A program made the position numbers and the translations under genes. This document shows positions 21,424 through 31,718 of a stretch of 64,000 nucleotides of DNA, piece by piece. Location of the stretch: NCBI GenBank assembly GCA_012656075.1, contig JAAKBF010000111.1:62001-126000 (forward strand), written 5' to 3'. Under the pieces are notes generated by a model. The model worked only from the letters and a program-made list of their open reading frames with translations. It made no database searches and was not told the origin of the DNA. The stretch is from Phytophthora hibernalis (taxonomy: Eukaryota; Oomycota; Peronosporomycetes; Peronosporales; Peronosporaceae). The stretch's first letter is position 1; each line of letters begins with the position of its first letter.

Positions 21424-22680
21424 GGCATTCATTATCCGCCACCACCCCCAATCTTGCGCGCCACCACCCTCTCCAGAAACTGGGCGATTGAGTGGACTAA
21501 ATATCCTGATGCTGAGAGCAGTGACCAAATAATCGAGAAGACCGTCGTGCAGTGGAGAAGCTAGTGAATGAACTACGTATTATAGTAGATGCATAATGTG
21601 ATTAATCGATGTTGCCGCTAAAACGATCACTCTACTCTGCTGGGGTTCCATTATCTATAATTGATAAGTAAAGCGCCCCGTGCAAGGACGAACTGTAATC
21701 AGATCAAGTTGTCGTAGGCACTTTTTCAGTGTGTACCGGTAGCTGTGAATGACTGTTGTAACCCCGTTGAACACTGGCTTCTTTCAAAGCGATGCCAGTA
21801 ACTTTATCTTCGTGTTTTCAACTCGATCACAATACTTTCGGTTCGTAAGAGTCCACCAGTGCTAGGTGAACGCCGTCAGCATGTCCCCTCTTAAGGATCG
21901 CAGCCACCGTTTGAAAGGCGAATGATAGCCTTCTACACGTGAAGTTGCCTGGAGACCAAAGTGTGTCACTCGATCAGTCCAGCAATGCACAAGACGTCTT
22001 TTACAGATTATTGTCCACGTAGGCAGCATCCTTGGGAGAAAGCTCGTGTATATATTCGCGGGCAGCGTCTTCTGTCTTCGATCTTATGATTTTGTAAAAT
22101 GCGTCGCAAAATTGTCGATGGTGTGGCGAGTCGCCCAACCATGTTCTCGAGCGAAGGCGTTAATGGCACGTGGCGGTTGGCGAAAATGGAAACTCCAATA
22201 CATGGCATTTCCCAGATGCGTGGTCCAGAGCGTCCATCGAAGCAGCGTTACTTGGTAGCGAGAAGAAGGACTAGTATGTGAATTGAGAGCAAGATAAGGC
22301 AAAAGCGGTTGTGAGCCAAAGAATTTCTAGCGTGACGACTACAACAGTACTTTGCATTTATAGATATGCCATCCATGCTATGATTAGAATAACTCGCTAG
22401 ATAATCTAATGAAAGGATACAACTTTACCCCGGGTCCTGTGCCCAGGACGCCACTAGGCACGATAGCTTTGTAACGCCGTGTGTATTATCCCGTCACGCG
22501 ACTGCGATGATGGCCCTGTCGCACCTACGGTCGGCGCGTGCTGCACGACGTTCTCGTTTATTTAGTCACTGCTCTCAGCATCAGGATATTTAGTCCACTC
22601 AATCGCCCAGTTTCTGGAGAGGGTGGTGGCGCGCAAGATTGGGGCCCCCAATTTGGGGGTGGTGGCGGATAATGAATGCC
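21424..22680 (-). mobile_element. Mutator-like element with long TIRs and 10-bp TSD
   Basis: TIRs of about 130-140 bp (21424-21552 and 22541-22680), starting GGCATTCATTATCCGCCACC, are nearly identical except for a 14-bp insertion in the right arm. The direct repeat GTCAAATCCT lies exactly outside both ends (21414-21423 and 22681-22690). Long TIRs with 9-10-bp target duplications are characteristic of Mutator-like elements. The interior (1.0 kb) holds a transposase fragment on the minus strand, so the copy is internally deleted. Confidence 0.85.
21790..22302 (-). pseudogene. MULE transposase fragment
   Basis: The minus-strand frame reads INAFAREHGWATRHTIDNFA in its first part. After a frameshift it reads RLVHCWTDRVTHFGLQATSR, then VEGYHSPFKRWLRSLRGDML, a stop, and HWWTLTNRKYC. 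The block W-T-x-x-x-x-HFG-x-x-(T)TSRVEG-x-H-x-x-(L/F)K is typical of the C-terminal part of MULE transposases ahead of the SWIM finger. The N-terminal DNA-binding and most of the DDE region are missing. It lies inside the TIR pair at 21424-22680, which identifies the element. Confidence 0.65.
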
Positions 22681-22690
22681 GTCAAATCCT

Positions 22691-23403
22691 AACCGATGTA
22701 TTACCATTTACCGTTATTACCTTTTAATACCGGTTATTAGAGTTAATACCTTTTGTGTAAAATTGATGTGGCCGAAATATCTGGAAAGATCGCAATGAAA
22801 TCAACATGCTCACTTGAATTGAACAGTTGATCGTGCAAAGGCTAATAGTTAAATCACAGCGCACTTGAACTTAATACTCCAAGTCACCCACGTTATATTC
22901 GGCAACGACGACATTCACGCGTGCTGAGCTGCGGACCAAAAGCGAGACACTCTTGGGCCAACAAGATAGTGATAATGGTTTATCCGTTGGCGACAGCTCT
23001 TGATCACGATGGCACCAGTATGACTCGGTATGGTATGTTCAATAGGGCTACAGAGAAGCGCTTCCAGAAATTGGATGCATTCCTCAGAGAATGCCACCAC
23101 TACTGAAGCATTACACAGGGTCGCCTGAGCAAATCTTGAACAACCTCGCGGGCCAGCAGAGTAAGGAGAAGAGCGTAGCGACCGGTATCAGTAGCTAGCT
23201 GAGGGCAACCCTACTTCATGCAAACAGTTCATACACACTGATCAATTATCCATTCCACCAGTTTGTTGCCACGGCAAAATTGAGTTCAGAGTAACGTTTA
23301 CCTTTGTGGAGAAGTGGACCGTCGGAGGGCGGCACAACGCTGAATGCCGACGTAAAGCGGAGTGCCGGAGAACGACGAAGTCGAGCAGACCGATTGATGG
23401 ACG
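22691..23403. other. No gene recognised
   Basis: Begins with AT-rich short repeats (TTACCGTTATTACC, TACCGGTTATTAG). A 61-residue frame at 22921-23106 has no family features and is not called. Confidence 0.4.
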
Positions 23404-23680
23404 TGTGGTGTTGAGTTTTGGGGCGCTCGGTCGCCAGTCGGCAAGGTTGCCCCTGCTGAAGGAAAGTGACCGGTGTGCCCTGATTGGCAGATTACATTCC
23501 CGCACCACAGTGACCACGATAGTTTAGTGACCGAGGCCTCGGTCGGGTATAATAAATTCCCGGCCGAGGTACGAACCCTCGTTTGTACCCATTTCAGTTT
23601 CGTACCCTCGGTCTTATAGAGCCGGGTACAGGATCACATACGGGGATCGGTTCATACTGGATATTTGTATTAAAAGGCTT
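23404..23680 (+). repeat. Chronos LTR fragment, plus orientation
   Basis: It starts TGTGGTGTTGAGTTTTGGGG, identical to the 5' end of the LTRs of the 30763-44309 element. It continues through the TATA-like block (GGGTATAATAAATTCCC) to ACTGGATATTTGTATT, then diverges. The 3' two thirds are missing. Confidence 0.75.
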
Positions 23681-23689
23681 TGGTCGGTT

Positions 23690-23950
23690 GATGGCAAAAT
23701 GCAAAGTGATTGATTTAGGTCCTTAGTTCGCAAACTCCCTTGCTACCTCTAAGCCTACTGTATTCTCTACTGGATACTCTCTACTGGATTCTCTACCGGA
23801 TACTGAGTTGCTTCAGCCAATCAGCGACTGCCACGTGGATGCACATCTTGTACCCACAATCTTGTACCCACGTGTCCCGTAATCCCGTAGCGTAAACAGC
23901 GTCCCATCATCAGTGTCCCGCGTCCCATCATCAGTGTCCCGTAAACACAG
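23690..23950 (-). repeat. Possible Copia 3' LTR remnant
   Basis: It lies downstream of the minus-strand Copia pol. On that strand it would start TGTTTACGGGACACTGATGA after a purine-rich stretch. It contains short tandem repeats (GTCCCATCATCAGT twice; CTCTACTGGAT several times). No second LTR was found to compare, so the assignment is weak. Confidence 0.3.
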
Positions 23951-24059
23951 GAATGATTGCGGTCCCACTGAGTGAAGATCATACCGGTATCCTACCGGTA
24001 TACCGCAGCTGCCCGAGGCGCCTTCTTGACAACACTCCCACTCGACTCGACAGCGATTG

Positions 24060-27000
24060 CACCTTGGATCCCGAGCTTAGTCCGAGCACACTGAACTGCG
24101 TTGCAGGAATTGGCTTCGTCATCATGTCCGCCAGCATGTCCGTTGTCGACACATATTGTAGCACCACTTGATGTGCTTCCACCTTCTCACGCACGAAGTG
24201 GTAGCGAATGTCGATGTGCTTGGTGCGCTTGTGGAACTGCGGGTTCTTGGCCAACGCGATGGAGCCTTGGTTGTCCTCGTAGATCTTGACCGCTTCATCG
24301 CTTGCCATCTCGCCGAGCTCGCACAGGAACACCTTGAGCCACACTCGCCTCCGATAGCGCCATGTACTCGGCCTCCGTCGAAGACAGCGCCACCGTCCGC
24401 TGTTTCTTGCTTCTCCAGCTGATGCATCCGCCGTTCATCATGAACGCGTAGCCACTTGTACTCCGTCGAGACTCGATGTCGCCTGCCCAGTCCGCATCCG
24501 AATAGCCTTGAAGTCCATCGTGGCAGCTTGCTTGAAATTCGATGCCGTGCGTCTTGGTGCCTTGAATGTACCTGAACACCCTCTTGAGCGCCTGCCAGTG
24601 TGTCGGGCACGGGTCCGCTGCAAACTGGCTCAGCACTCCCACTGCAGCTGCCAGGTCCGGACGAGTGCCTACCATGAGGTACATGAGGCATCCCACTGCG
24701 TTCCGGTATGGCACGTTGACCATGGTCTCGTCGTGCTTGCAGCCACCTTCACACATGGCCTTCGTCAGCTTGAGACCCGGATCCTGTGGCGTCTTGACAG
24801 GGTTGCTCTTGTCCATGCTGAACTTCTGCAGGATGTCTTTGGCGAACTTGGTCTGCCGCATCGACATCTTCCCAGCCACCACGTCTTGCTCGATCTCCAT
24901 CCCGAGGAAGTACTTGAGCTGACCCATGTCCGTCATCTCGAAGCGGTGACTGAGCGCCTGCTTGGTGTCGAGGAGCATCTTGTCACTGCTGCTGGCGAGG
25001 ACCAAGTCGTCAACGTAGAGCGCCACGAAGATCATGTCTTGGCCGTCACGCTTCAAGTAGATGCAGTGGTCGGACTCGCACTTCTTGAACCCCAGCTTGA
25101 GCATGAAGTCGTCGATGGTCTGGTTCCACATGCGCGGCGACTGCTTCAGTCCGTACAGCGACCGCTTGAGCTTGTATACGTGGTCCGGGTGGTCTTCGTC
25201 CACATAGCCATCCGGCTGTGCCATGTAGATGTCTTCGTCCAGCACACCGTTGAGGAACGCAGTCTTGACATCCATCTGGTGCAGCTTGAGACCATACTTG
25301 GCAGCTAGACTCAGTACGATCCGGATCGACGTGAACTTGGCCACTGGTGCGAAGGTCTCGTCGTAGTCGATGCCGTACTTTTGCGAAAACCCCTTGGCCA
25401 CCAGTCGCGCCTTGAACCGCTCGATCTCTCCAGCTTGGTTCTCCTTCACGCGAAACACCCATCTGCAGCCGATCGCCTTGCGTCCCTTCGGCAGTGGTAC
25501 GACATCCCACGTGTCGTTCTTGAGCAGCGAGTCACACTCCGAGTCACACGCCTCCTTCCACTTCACTGCGTCGCTGGATTCCATCGCCGACTTGAACGTG
25601 GTCGGCATTTCTCCCACTGAATCCACGACGTACGCAGCTTCGAAGTCTTGACTTTCTTGAGCCGCAGCCGACATCTCGTCCAGGGTCTGGTGTCGACTCT
25701 GCGACGCATACCGCTTGGCACTTGGAACCTCCGTGACTTCCTCCAGCGACTGCGTCCGCGGGTGTCGCTTGCTGCCGGGCTCGAAGTCTTCGTCCCGCGC
25801 AGCTTCTTCCTCTTCCTCTTCTTCGTTGTCGTCTTCATCCGACTGCGACGAATCTTGATCCGTCGTCTCTTCATCTTGAATGACCACCACCTCCCTCTGA
25901 TGGTAGTCACGTCTCCCACTGTCGAAGAAGTCTTCCATAAATTGCGCGTCGCGGCTCACCAGCACGCGACTGCTCTCCAGTTCTTCGAATCGATACGCTT
26001 TCTCGTGCTCCGAGTACCCCAGGAACCGACAGCGCACCGACCGAGCGTCAAACTTGGTGCGCTTCGCCTTCGGTACGTGCACATACGCGTGGCAACCGAA
26101 CACTTTCAGGTTCGCCAGCAGCGGTTTCTTGCCCGTCCAAACTTGGTGCGGAGACTTGTCGTGGCTGATGGCGCGTGTCGGACACCGATTACGGAGGAAC
26201 GTAGCCGTCATCACCGCTTCACCCCAATACGTCTTGGGCAATCCGGCATGTTCCAGCATGCAGCGCGCACACTCCACCAACGTCCGGTTCATCCGCTCGG
26301 CGACTCCATTCAGCTGAGGCGTGTACGGCGGAGTGAATTTCTGCACGATACCACGGTCCGCACAGAACTTGGCCATCGCGCCGGAAGTGTACTCGCCACC
26401 GTTGTCGCTCCGGAGTGTCTTCACGCGCTTGCCGGTCTGAGTTTCAGCAAACGCCACAAACTCCGCGAACTTGGCAGCCACCTCGGACTTGTTCCTCAGC
26501 AAATACACGACGCAGAAGTGCGACTTATCATCGATGAACGTGACGAAGTAGCGCTTGCCCCCAAGCGTTGGCGTCTGCATCGGGCCGCACACATCGGTGT
26601 GAACCACCTCCAGCACGTGCTTCGCACGGTTCGGGGACGACTTCATGTAGCTCACTCGCGTTTGCTTGCCGAGTGCACACCCGTCGCACAGCTCCCACTG
26701 CTTCACCGACGTCATGTCGATGCCAACACCGTAGCTCTTCTTGACGATGGCGTCTAGACCGCCATGGCCAATGTGACCAAGTCGGAGGTGCCAGAGGTAC
26801 GACGTGGTGTCCCCTTGGCAATCCTTCGAACTTGCCGCATTGGCCTCGTCAGGCATCATCGGCGTCATGCACAGCTTGAACAGCCCTTTGCCCTCACGAG
26901 CGCCGAGCTGCCACTTGAGACCCTTGTTGTCCGCGAAGCACCCGTCGCTCTCGAAGGTGACTGGCCCGACGTCCTTGGTGAAGCGGCCGACCGAAAACAG

Positions 27001-27112
27001 GTTGCGCGACAGCTTCGGGATATGCCACACATTCGTGAGCACACCCTTCTTCATGCCGCGCGGCGTCTTCATCGACATGACAATGTCGCCGGTCCCCACC
27101 GCCTGACCAGCT
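24060..27112 (-). pseudogene. Ty1/Copia pol (integrase, RT, RNase H), truncated
   Basis: A single 934-codon frame (27099-24295) starts inside pol (GTGDIVMSMKTPRGMKKGVL). Domains in order: GAG-pre-integrase zinc region (HLRLGHIGHGG ... CDGCALGKQ); integrase with DVCGPM, TLRSDNGGEY and GVAERMNRTL, giving the D, D, E residues; an acidic linker; reverse transcriptase (KARLVAKGFSQKYGIDYDET, ALYVDDLVLASS); RNase H start (GYSDADWAGDIESRRSTSG). A frameshift near 24335 shifts the last part (IYEDNQGSIALAKNPQFHKR, HIDIRYHFVREKVE) into another frame, ending near 24060. Gag, protease and the 5' LTR are missing; the 5' break joins an unrelated Gypsy LTR fragment. Most of pol is intact, so truncation is young. 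Long plus-strand frames here are antisense shadows. Confidence 0.9.
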
Positions 27113-27114
27113 CT

Positions 27115-27530
27115 ACAAACGCTTATAAATACTATCCTTTCCTATGCCATTTACAAATATCTAGTGTGAACTCGTCCGTAGTGAAACCACCGAGATCTCG
27201 GCGACTGCTCGGTGGAGCTCCAAGGGTCCTATCCGGCGTATCTTCCGGTTGTAGCTGCCCTCCAACCGACACGGCGCGGATATCTTCCCCGGGACACTGG
27301 CTGCGACTAATCGCTAAAGTTCACGGTCCGGATACATTTCTGGTGGCGACTTCTCGCTGAACTATATGTGCCGTACACTGTCTCGTTTTGGTGCCCTGTT
27401 ACTCTGCCACGGGTGTTCTCGAACAATCCTCGCCTCGTCGCACATTCTCTCCAATGAGATTCAGCTTGGTCAATCACGGAAGCAGCGGCAGCAACAGCGG
27501 CGGCGGCGAGAGGCAATTCGCTACACCCCA
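27115..27530 (-). repeat. Chronos-type LTR fragment, minus orientation
   Basis: The reverse complement starts TGGGGTGTAGCGAATTG and matches the first ~390 bp of the LTR at 6581-7556, including CACACTAGATATTTGTAAATGG. At about 27115 homology stops and the truncated Copia pol begins. At 27530 it interrupts the antisense gene of the next feature. Confidence 0.7.
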
Positions 27531-30060
27531 CTACTGTCGTGCATCTGACTCCAGGCTTCCTAATCACCCGGTGCCGTGAAACCCGGTGTCAAATACGAAC
27601 CCACCTTCAAAGCGAGCCGCTGGAAAGGTGTGCCAGGTGTAGTAGGCACGACCGAGCTCCGGCGAGATGCCCGCGTGCCTGACTGTCAGAGCTCGCCGAA
27701 GCATCGACGCCGCCCACAGTTGAACCGGCTGGAATCGGTGGAGCTGCAGAGGACGCGGCCGAGGCTACGATCTGGGATCCCGAAGCGAACGCCTCCACCG
27801 AGGTGACCACCGGCGACACTGCCAGTACTCCTCCTGACAACACAATGGACAGCTGCAACACCGGGACAGCTGACGCACTCGGTAGAGCGGGAGTGAACGG
27901 CGTCGCCACCAACGAGACCGAATGGGTCGCGACCGAGGCAGCCAGGGGGCGCCGACGGAGCGGGAGTGACCGAGTTGCCGGAGTAGCGGGCAGCACCCGA
28001 GCTTGAGCGTCCTCGGACGACTGAGTAAAGCCGATGATGAAGTCGTCTGAAGACGCCAGGGTCTCCAGCTCTCTCTTGGAGTGCAAGGTGGCTATCACCG
28101 AAGCACAGCGAGAAGACAGACCGTCCGTCGCGGCGAGGTGGGAAACCACCGCCGACGAGAACGGTCCATACGCAGGAATTGCAGCCGCCTGAGCCTCGGT
28201 GTCGACCTCATTCCCCGACAAGTCCACGACTTCAGCCGGAGTCTGAAGCACCGAGGACGCTGGGCAGGCGTATGCGCAGGCGAACCCGATGTCGATACGT
28301 CAGAGGGATCGGTGGCGATGTAGCCGCCAGAGACAGAGGCGGCGATCTGGACGGAGAGCTCGGTGGCAACGGAGCAGATCATCCAGACGCAGGCGGTGCT
28401 GAAGGTGCGCCGGCCGAGGACCCGGTAGTTCGAACTTGAGCCCGCGCCTTCAAGTCGAGCGACGGTCGGCCCAACTGCTTATTGGCAGGAAAAAGCTGAC
28501 CTCGATGATTCACGTTGCCGGAGGTGCTTGAGGCGGTTCCGCCGACGCTAAGACACGGACAAGGAGAGCGGCACGCCATCCGATGCCTTGACGTCATCAG
28601 CACCGGCGTCCAAGGTATTCGCTGTAGGCTTGGACTCCTTGTTTGAGCCCGGGACGCCTCGGTCGCTGTCCTCTGACCTCTCGGTGGAACACTGGCTGCG
28701 CTTCGAAGTAACGCTCGTTGGTGCCACCCCAAGCAGCTCCCAGTCAATGTCGCCAGCAGTTATACCTGAACGAGGGTAGCAAGAAGCGGTTAGAAGAAGT
28801 GGCGCAGCCAGGAGGTGGGACATGCCAGACTTACCAGCAAAAGCGAGGAACAGGGCGTCGACGTCGACTTCGTGAAGCGCAGGGTGCCGACGCAAGATAG
28901 AGTTAGCTCTCTTTAGGCTCGTGACCTGAGCCTCCAAATTCTGCACCAGATGTGGAAGTGGAACCGAGCTCACAGAGGCCTGATCAGATGCAGCAAGCTG
29001 TGACCGAAGCTTGACCACTTGCTCAGTATAAGCGACGAGACCGGCCCTGAAGCGCTACCGGTCCTTGTGGATAAGCCTCTGGGCCGATGTCAACGAGGCC
29101 TCGGCGGACTTTGCCCAGCAGCCCAAGCTGTCACGACGCTGTCGTGTGCGCAATCTACGTGTTTGCTTGGCTAAGGTGCTGGATAGATTGGCTGTGGTCC
29201 CGACGGAGGTCGCCTAACGTCTTCCGGGCACGATCTTGTCGCTCCACGCCTGGTTGCTGAAACTTCAAACTTCTCCCGCTTCTTAGTCTCGCCCAGGAGC
29301 CGATCCTCTGTGTCGGTGATCTTGACCTTGAGCTCGAAGACCCCATTACGGAGGTACGACAATAAGCTCGGCCTCGCCAGGAGGAAGCCGAGGAGGAGCC
29401 ACAGCAGCCGACAAGACCTAACCGAAGTATGTGGCGCTTTCATGCGACTGTCCAGTAGATTAGTACAGTGTCGAACCTCCGAGCGCTAACGCACCACACC
29501 AACGACGAGCTGGCCCAGCTGAAGGACTCATTGCTCGGCTAGTGCTGGAACCGAAGATTTGGCCAGTGTGGCGTACGACCGAGCGACACCAGAGGCATCA
29601 GTCTGGCAGCCGACCGAGACCAGGCGGGTCGAACTTAAGCGCTGAGACCCGGAGGTCAACGCAGGGGCACCGTCGAGCAAGAAATCCAGGACGGTCAAGA
29701 AGGCGGTATCACGGGAGACAGGCTAGTTTGAGCGCCACCAATGGCAGGCGAAGTGTCAGCCGGGTGCTGGCCGCTTGATCCGAGATTCCAGTAGAGATGT
29801 AGCGTCGGTCGGAGTATTAGAAGCTTCCTGAAGGCGCATACGAGAATGACGAACAAGCACAGAGGCGTCAGAAGGTTTCGGAGGCGTACAGGGGAAGCAG
29901 GAGACCACTGAGCGTACCTCTCCGGTCGGGTGGAGAGCGTGAAGAGCGGCAGCCGTGGCTTTTCTCAGAAGCCGCGAAGGGGGAGCCGTGGTGGAACGCA
30001 GTTTGAGACGCCCCGACGCGAACTAGTTTGCGGGAGCTTGCGTCGAGGCAGGGGCTGTTG
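27531..30060 (-). pseudogene. Antisense accessory gene of a second, damaged Chronos copy
   Basis: Read from 30060 downward it matches, block by block, the plus-strand gene 31719-34529. Matching blocks are: LQLGQLVVGVVR (about 29510); ELKVKITDTEDRLLGETKKR (about 29320); KQLGRPSLDLKARAQVRTT (about 28470); PAEVVDLSGNEVDTE (about 28240); CASVIATLHSKRELETL (about 28130); and PGTPFQRLALKVGSYLTPGF (about 27620). A coiled-coil part between them reads LVQNLEAQVTSLKRANSILR (about 28930). Function is unknown. The gene lies upstream of, and antisense to, the plus-oriented LTR that starts at 30061, the same arrangement as in the intact element. It contains stops (for example at about 29530) and is cut at 27530. 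Confidence 0.55.
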
Positions 30061-30762
30061 TGGTGTCAGTTTTGACTCCGCCCGCCAGTTGCTGATAACG
30101 AAAGTTTTCTTTGGTGTAAAGAGGTGACGACGCCCTCCATTGGCCGATCACATTTCGCGCGCGATAGTGACAGTCGGGTCCCGGCTAGGTATAATATAAA
30201 ACCCCGGTCGATGTTTGAACCTCGTTTTGTACCAATCTTGGTGTCGTACCGTCGGTCATTTAGAGCCGGCTCCAGGATCTCCTACCGAGATCTGTTCACA
30301 CTTGATATTTGTATTTAGATATAGGACTAGCTATACGATGATTTACAGAGGCCCTCAGAACCGCAAAACATTATAAAAATAAGCAGGCCTTCCCAAGTCA
30401 CCAAGGGGTAAGTCCGCTTCGGTGAGTCTAATTAGCTTGTATTAGAGTCTGGATACGCTCGGCTACGTGGGATGCCTGTCGACGAGCTCAAGTACATTGA
30501 ACCGAGAGTTTGCTGCTGGTCAATCAAGAGATTAGAGTGGCCCAGTGTTGGAAGCGACAATGGGTGTCGTCTTCCATATATTATAGTGGAACCGAGTGTT
30601 CCATACATATTTTACTACCCGCCGAGGTTTTACCTCGGCAAACCCACTCAGGCTTGACAGCCGGTACCCTTCCTTCGAGGGAGTGGTTCGCGCGAAAGCG
30701 CAATATTGCATACTAGCAGGTTATTGGGTTGGCCTAATACAACCTAGGTGTACAGAGTGTGT
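30061..30762 (+). repeat. Chronos LTR, plus orientation, first part (split by insertion)
   Basis: It begins TGTGGTGTCAGTTTTGACT and runs parallel to the reverse complement of 30763-31652 (GGTATAATATAAAACCCC, CACTTGATATTTGTATTTAGAT, TATTATAGTGGAACCGAGTG). It continues after the inserted 13.5-kb element at 44310. Divergence from the inserted element's LTRs shows an older copy. Confidence 0.75.
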
Positions 30763-31652
30763 TGTCGTGTACGATCACGCAGAAATTCTCACTACCAAAT
30801 GGTATGAGCCCCACCAACAACAACACTCGCTTCTCCTTGTCAGATAAACGAGCGTTGGATCAAACCTGAAGACCAGGAATGATCCCTTACGCCGAGTTGG
30901 ATGTGAACCTTATGTACACCTAGGTTGTATTAGGCCAACCCAATAACCTGCACCACTAGCCACGAGCGAGGGCTAGTATGCAATATTGCGCTTTCGCGCG
31001 AACCCCGCAGTCCCTCAGAAGGAAGGGTACGGCTGTCAAGCCTAATAGGGTTTGCCGAGGTAAGACCTCGGCGGGTAGTAAAATATGTATGGAACACTCG
31101 GTTCCACTATAATATATGGAAGACGACACCCATTGTCGCTTCCAACACTCGGCCACTCTAATCTCTTGGACTGACCAGCAACAAACCCTCGGTTCAATGT
31201 ACCTTCGGCTTGCTGACCATCATCCCACAAGCCGAGCGTATCCAGACCCTAAGATAAGCTAGCTAGACTTACCGAAGACGGACTTGACCCTTGGTGACTT
31301 GGGGGAAGACTGCTGATTTATTTCTGTTGAACTATGGCTCTGAGAGCCTCTGTAGTCAATCCTATAGCTAGTGGTATATCTAAATACAAATATCCAGTGT
31401 GAACCGATCCTCGTATCTGATCCTGTACCCGGCTCTATAAGACCGAGGGTACGAAACTGAAATGGGTACAAACGAGGGTTCGTACCCTCGGCCGGGAATT
31501 TATTATACCCGACCGAGGCCTCGGTCACTGAACTATCGTGGTCACTGTGGTGCGGGGAATGTAATCTGCCAATCAGGGCACGCCGGTCACTTTCCTTCAG
31601 CAGGGGCAACCTTGCCGACTGGCGACCGAGCGCCCCAAAACTCAACACCACA
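30763..31652 (-). repeat. 3' LTR of Chronos element
   Basis: 890 bp, nearly identical to 43418-44309. On the minus strand it starts TGTGGTGTTGAGTTTTGGGG and contains a TATA-like GGTATAATAAATTCCC and the block CACTGGATATTTGTATTTAG. Confidence 0.9.
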
Positions 31653-31718
31653 ACTGCCCCCGCCTCGACGCAAGCTTCCACCAGTAGTGCGCGTCATGGT
31701 GCTTCTCATCTTCGCATC

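Noticed and set aside
25648..26757. 369-residue plus-strand frame, and a 266-residue one at 24508-25308
   Set aside because: Both lie exactly antisense to the Copia pol frame and show no domains; shadows caused by its GC-rich third positions.
27115..27530. LTR belonging to the adjacent Copia element
   Set aside because: The same sequence at 6581 continues into a complete LTR followed by a Gypsy primer site and Chronos-type gag, so it was assigned to that family. The Copia link is a junction, not an LTR-internal border.
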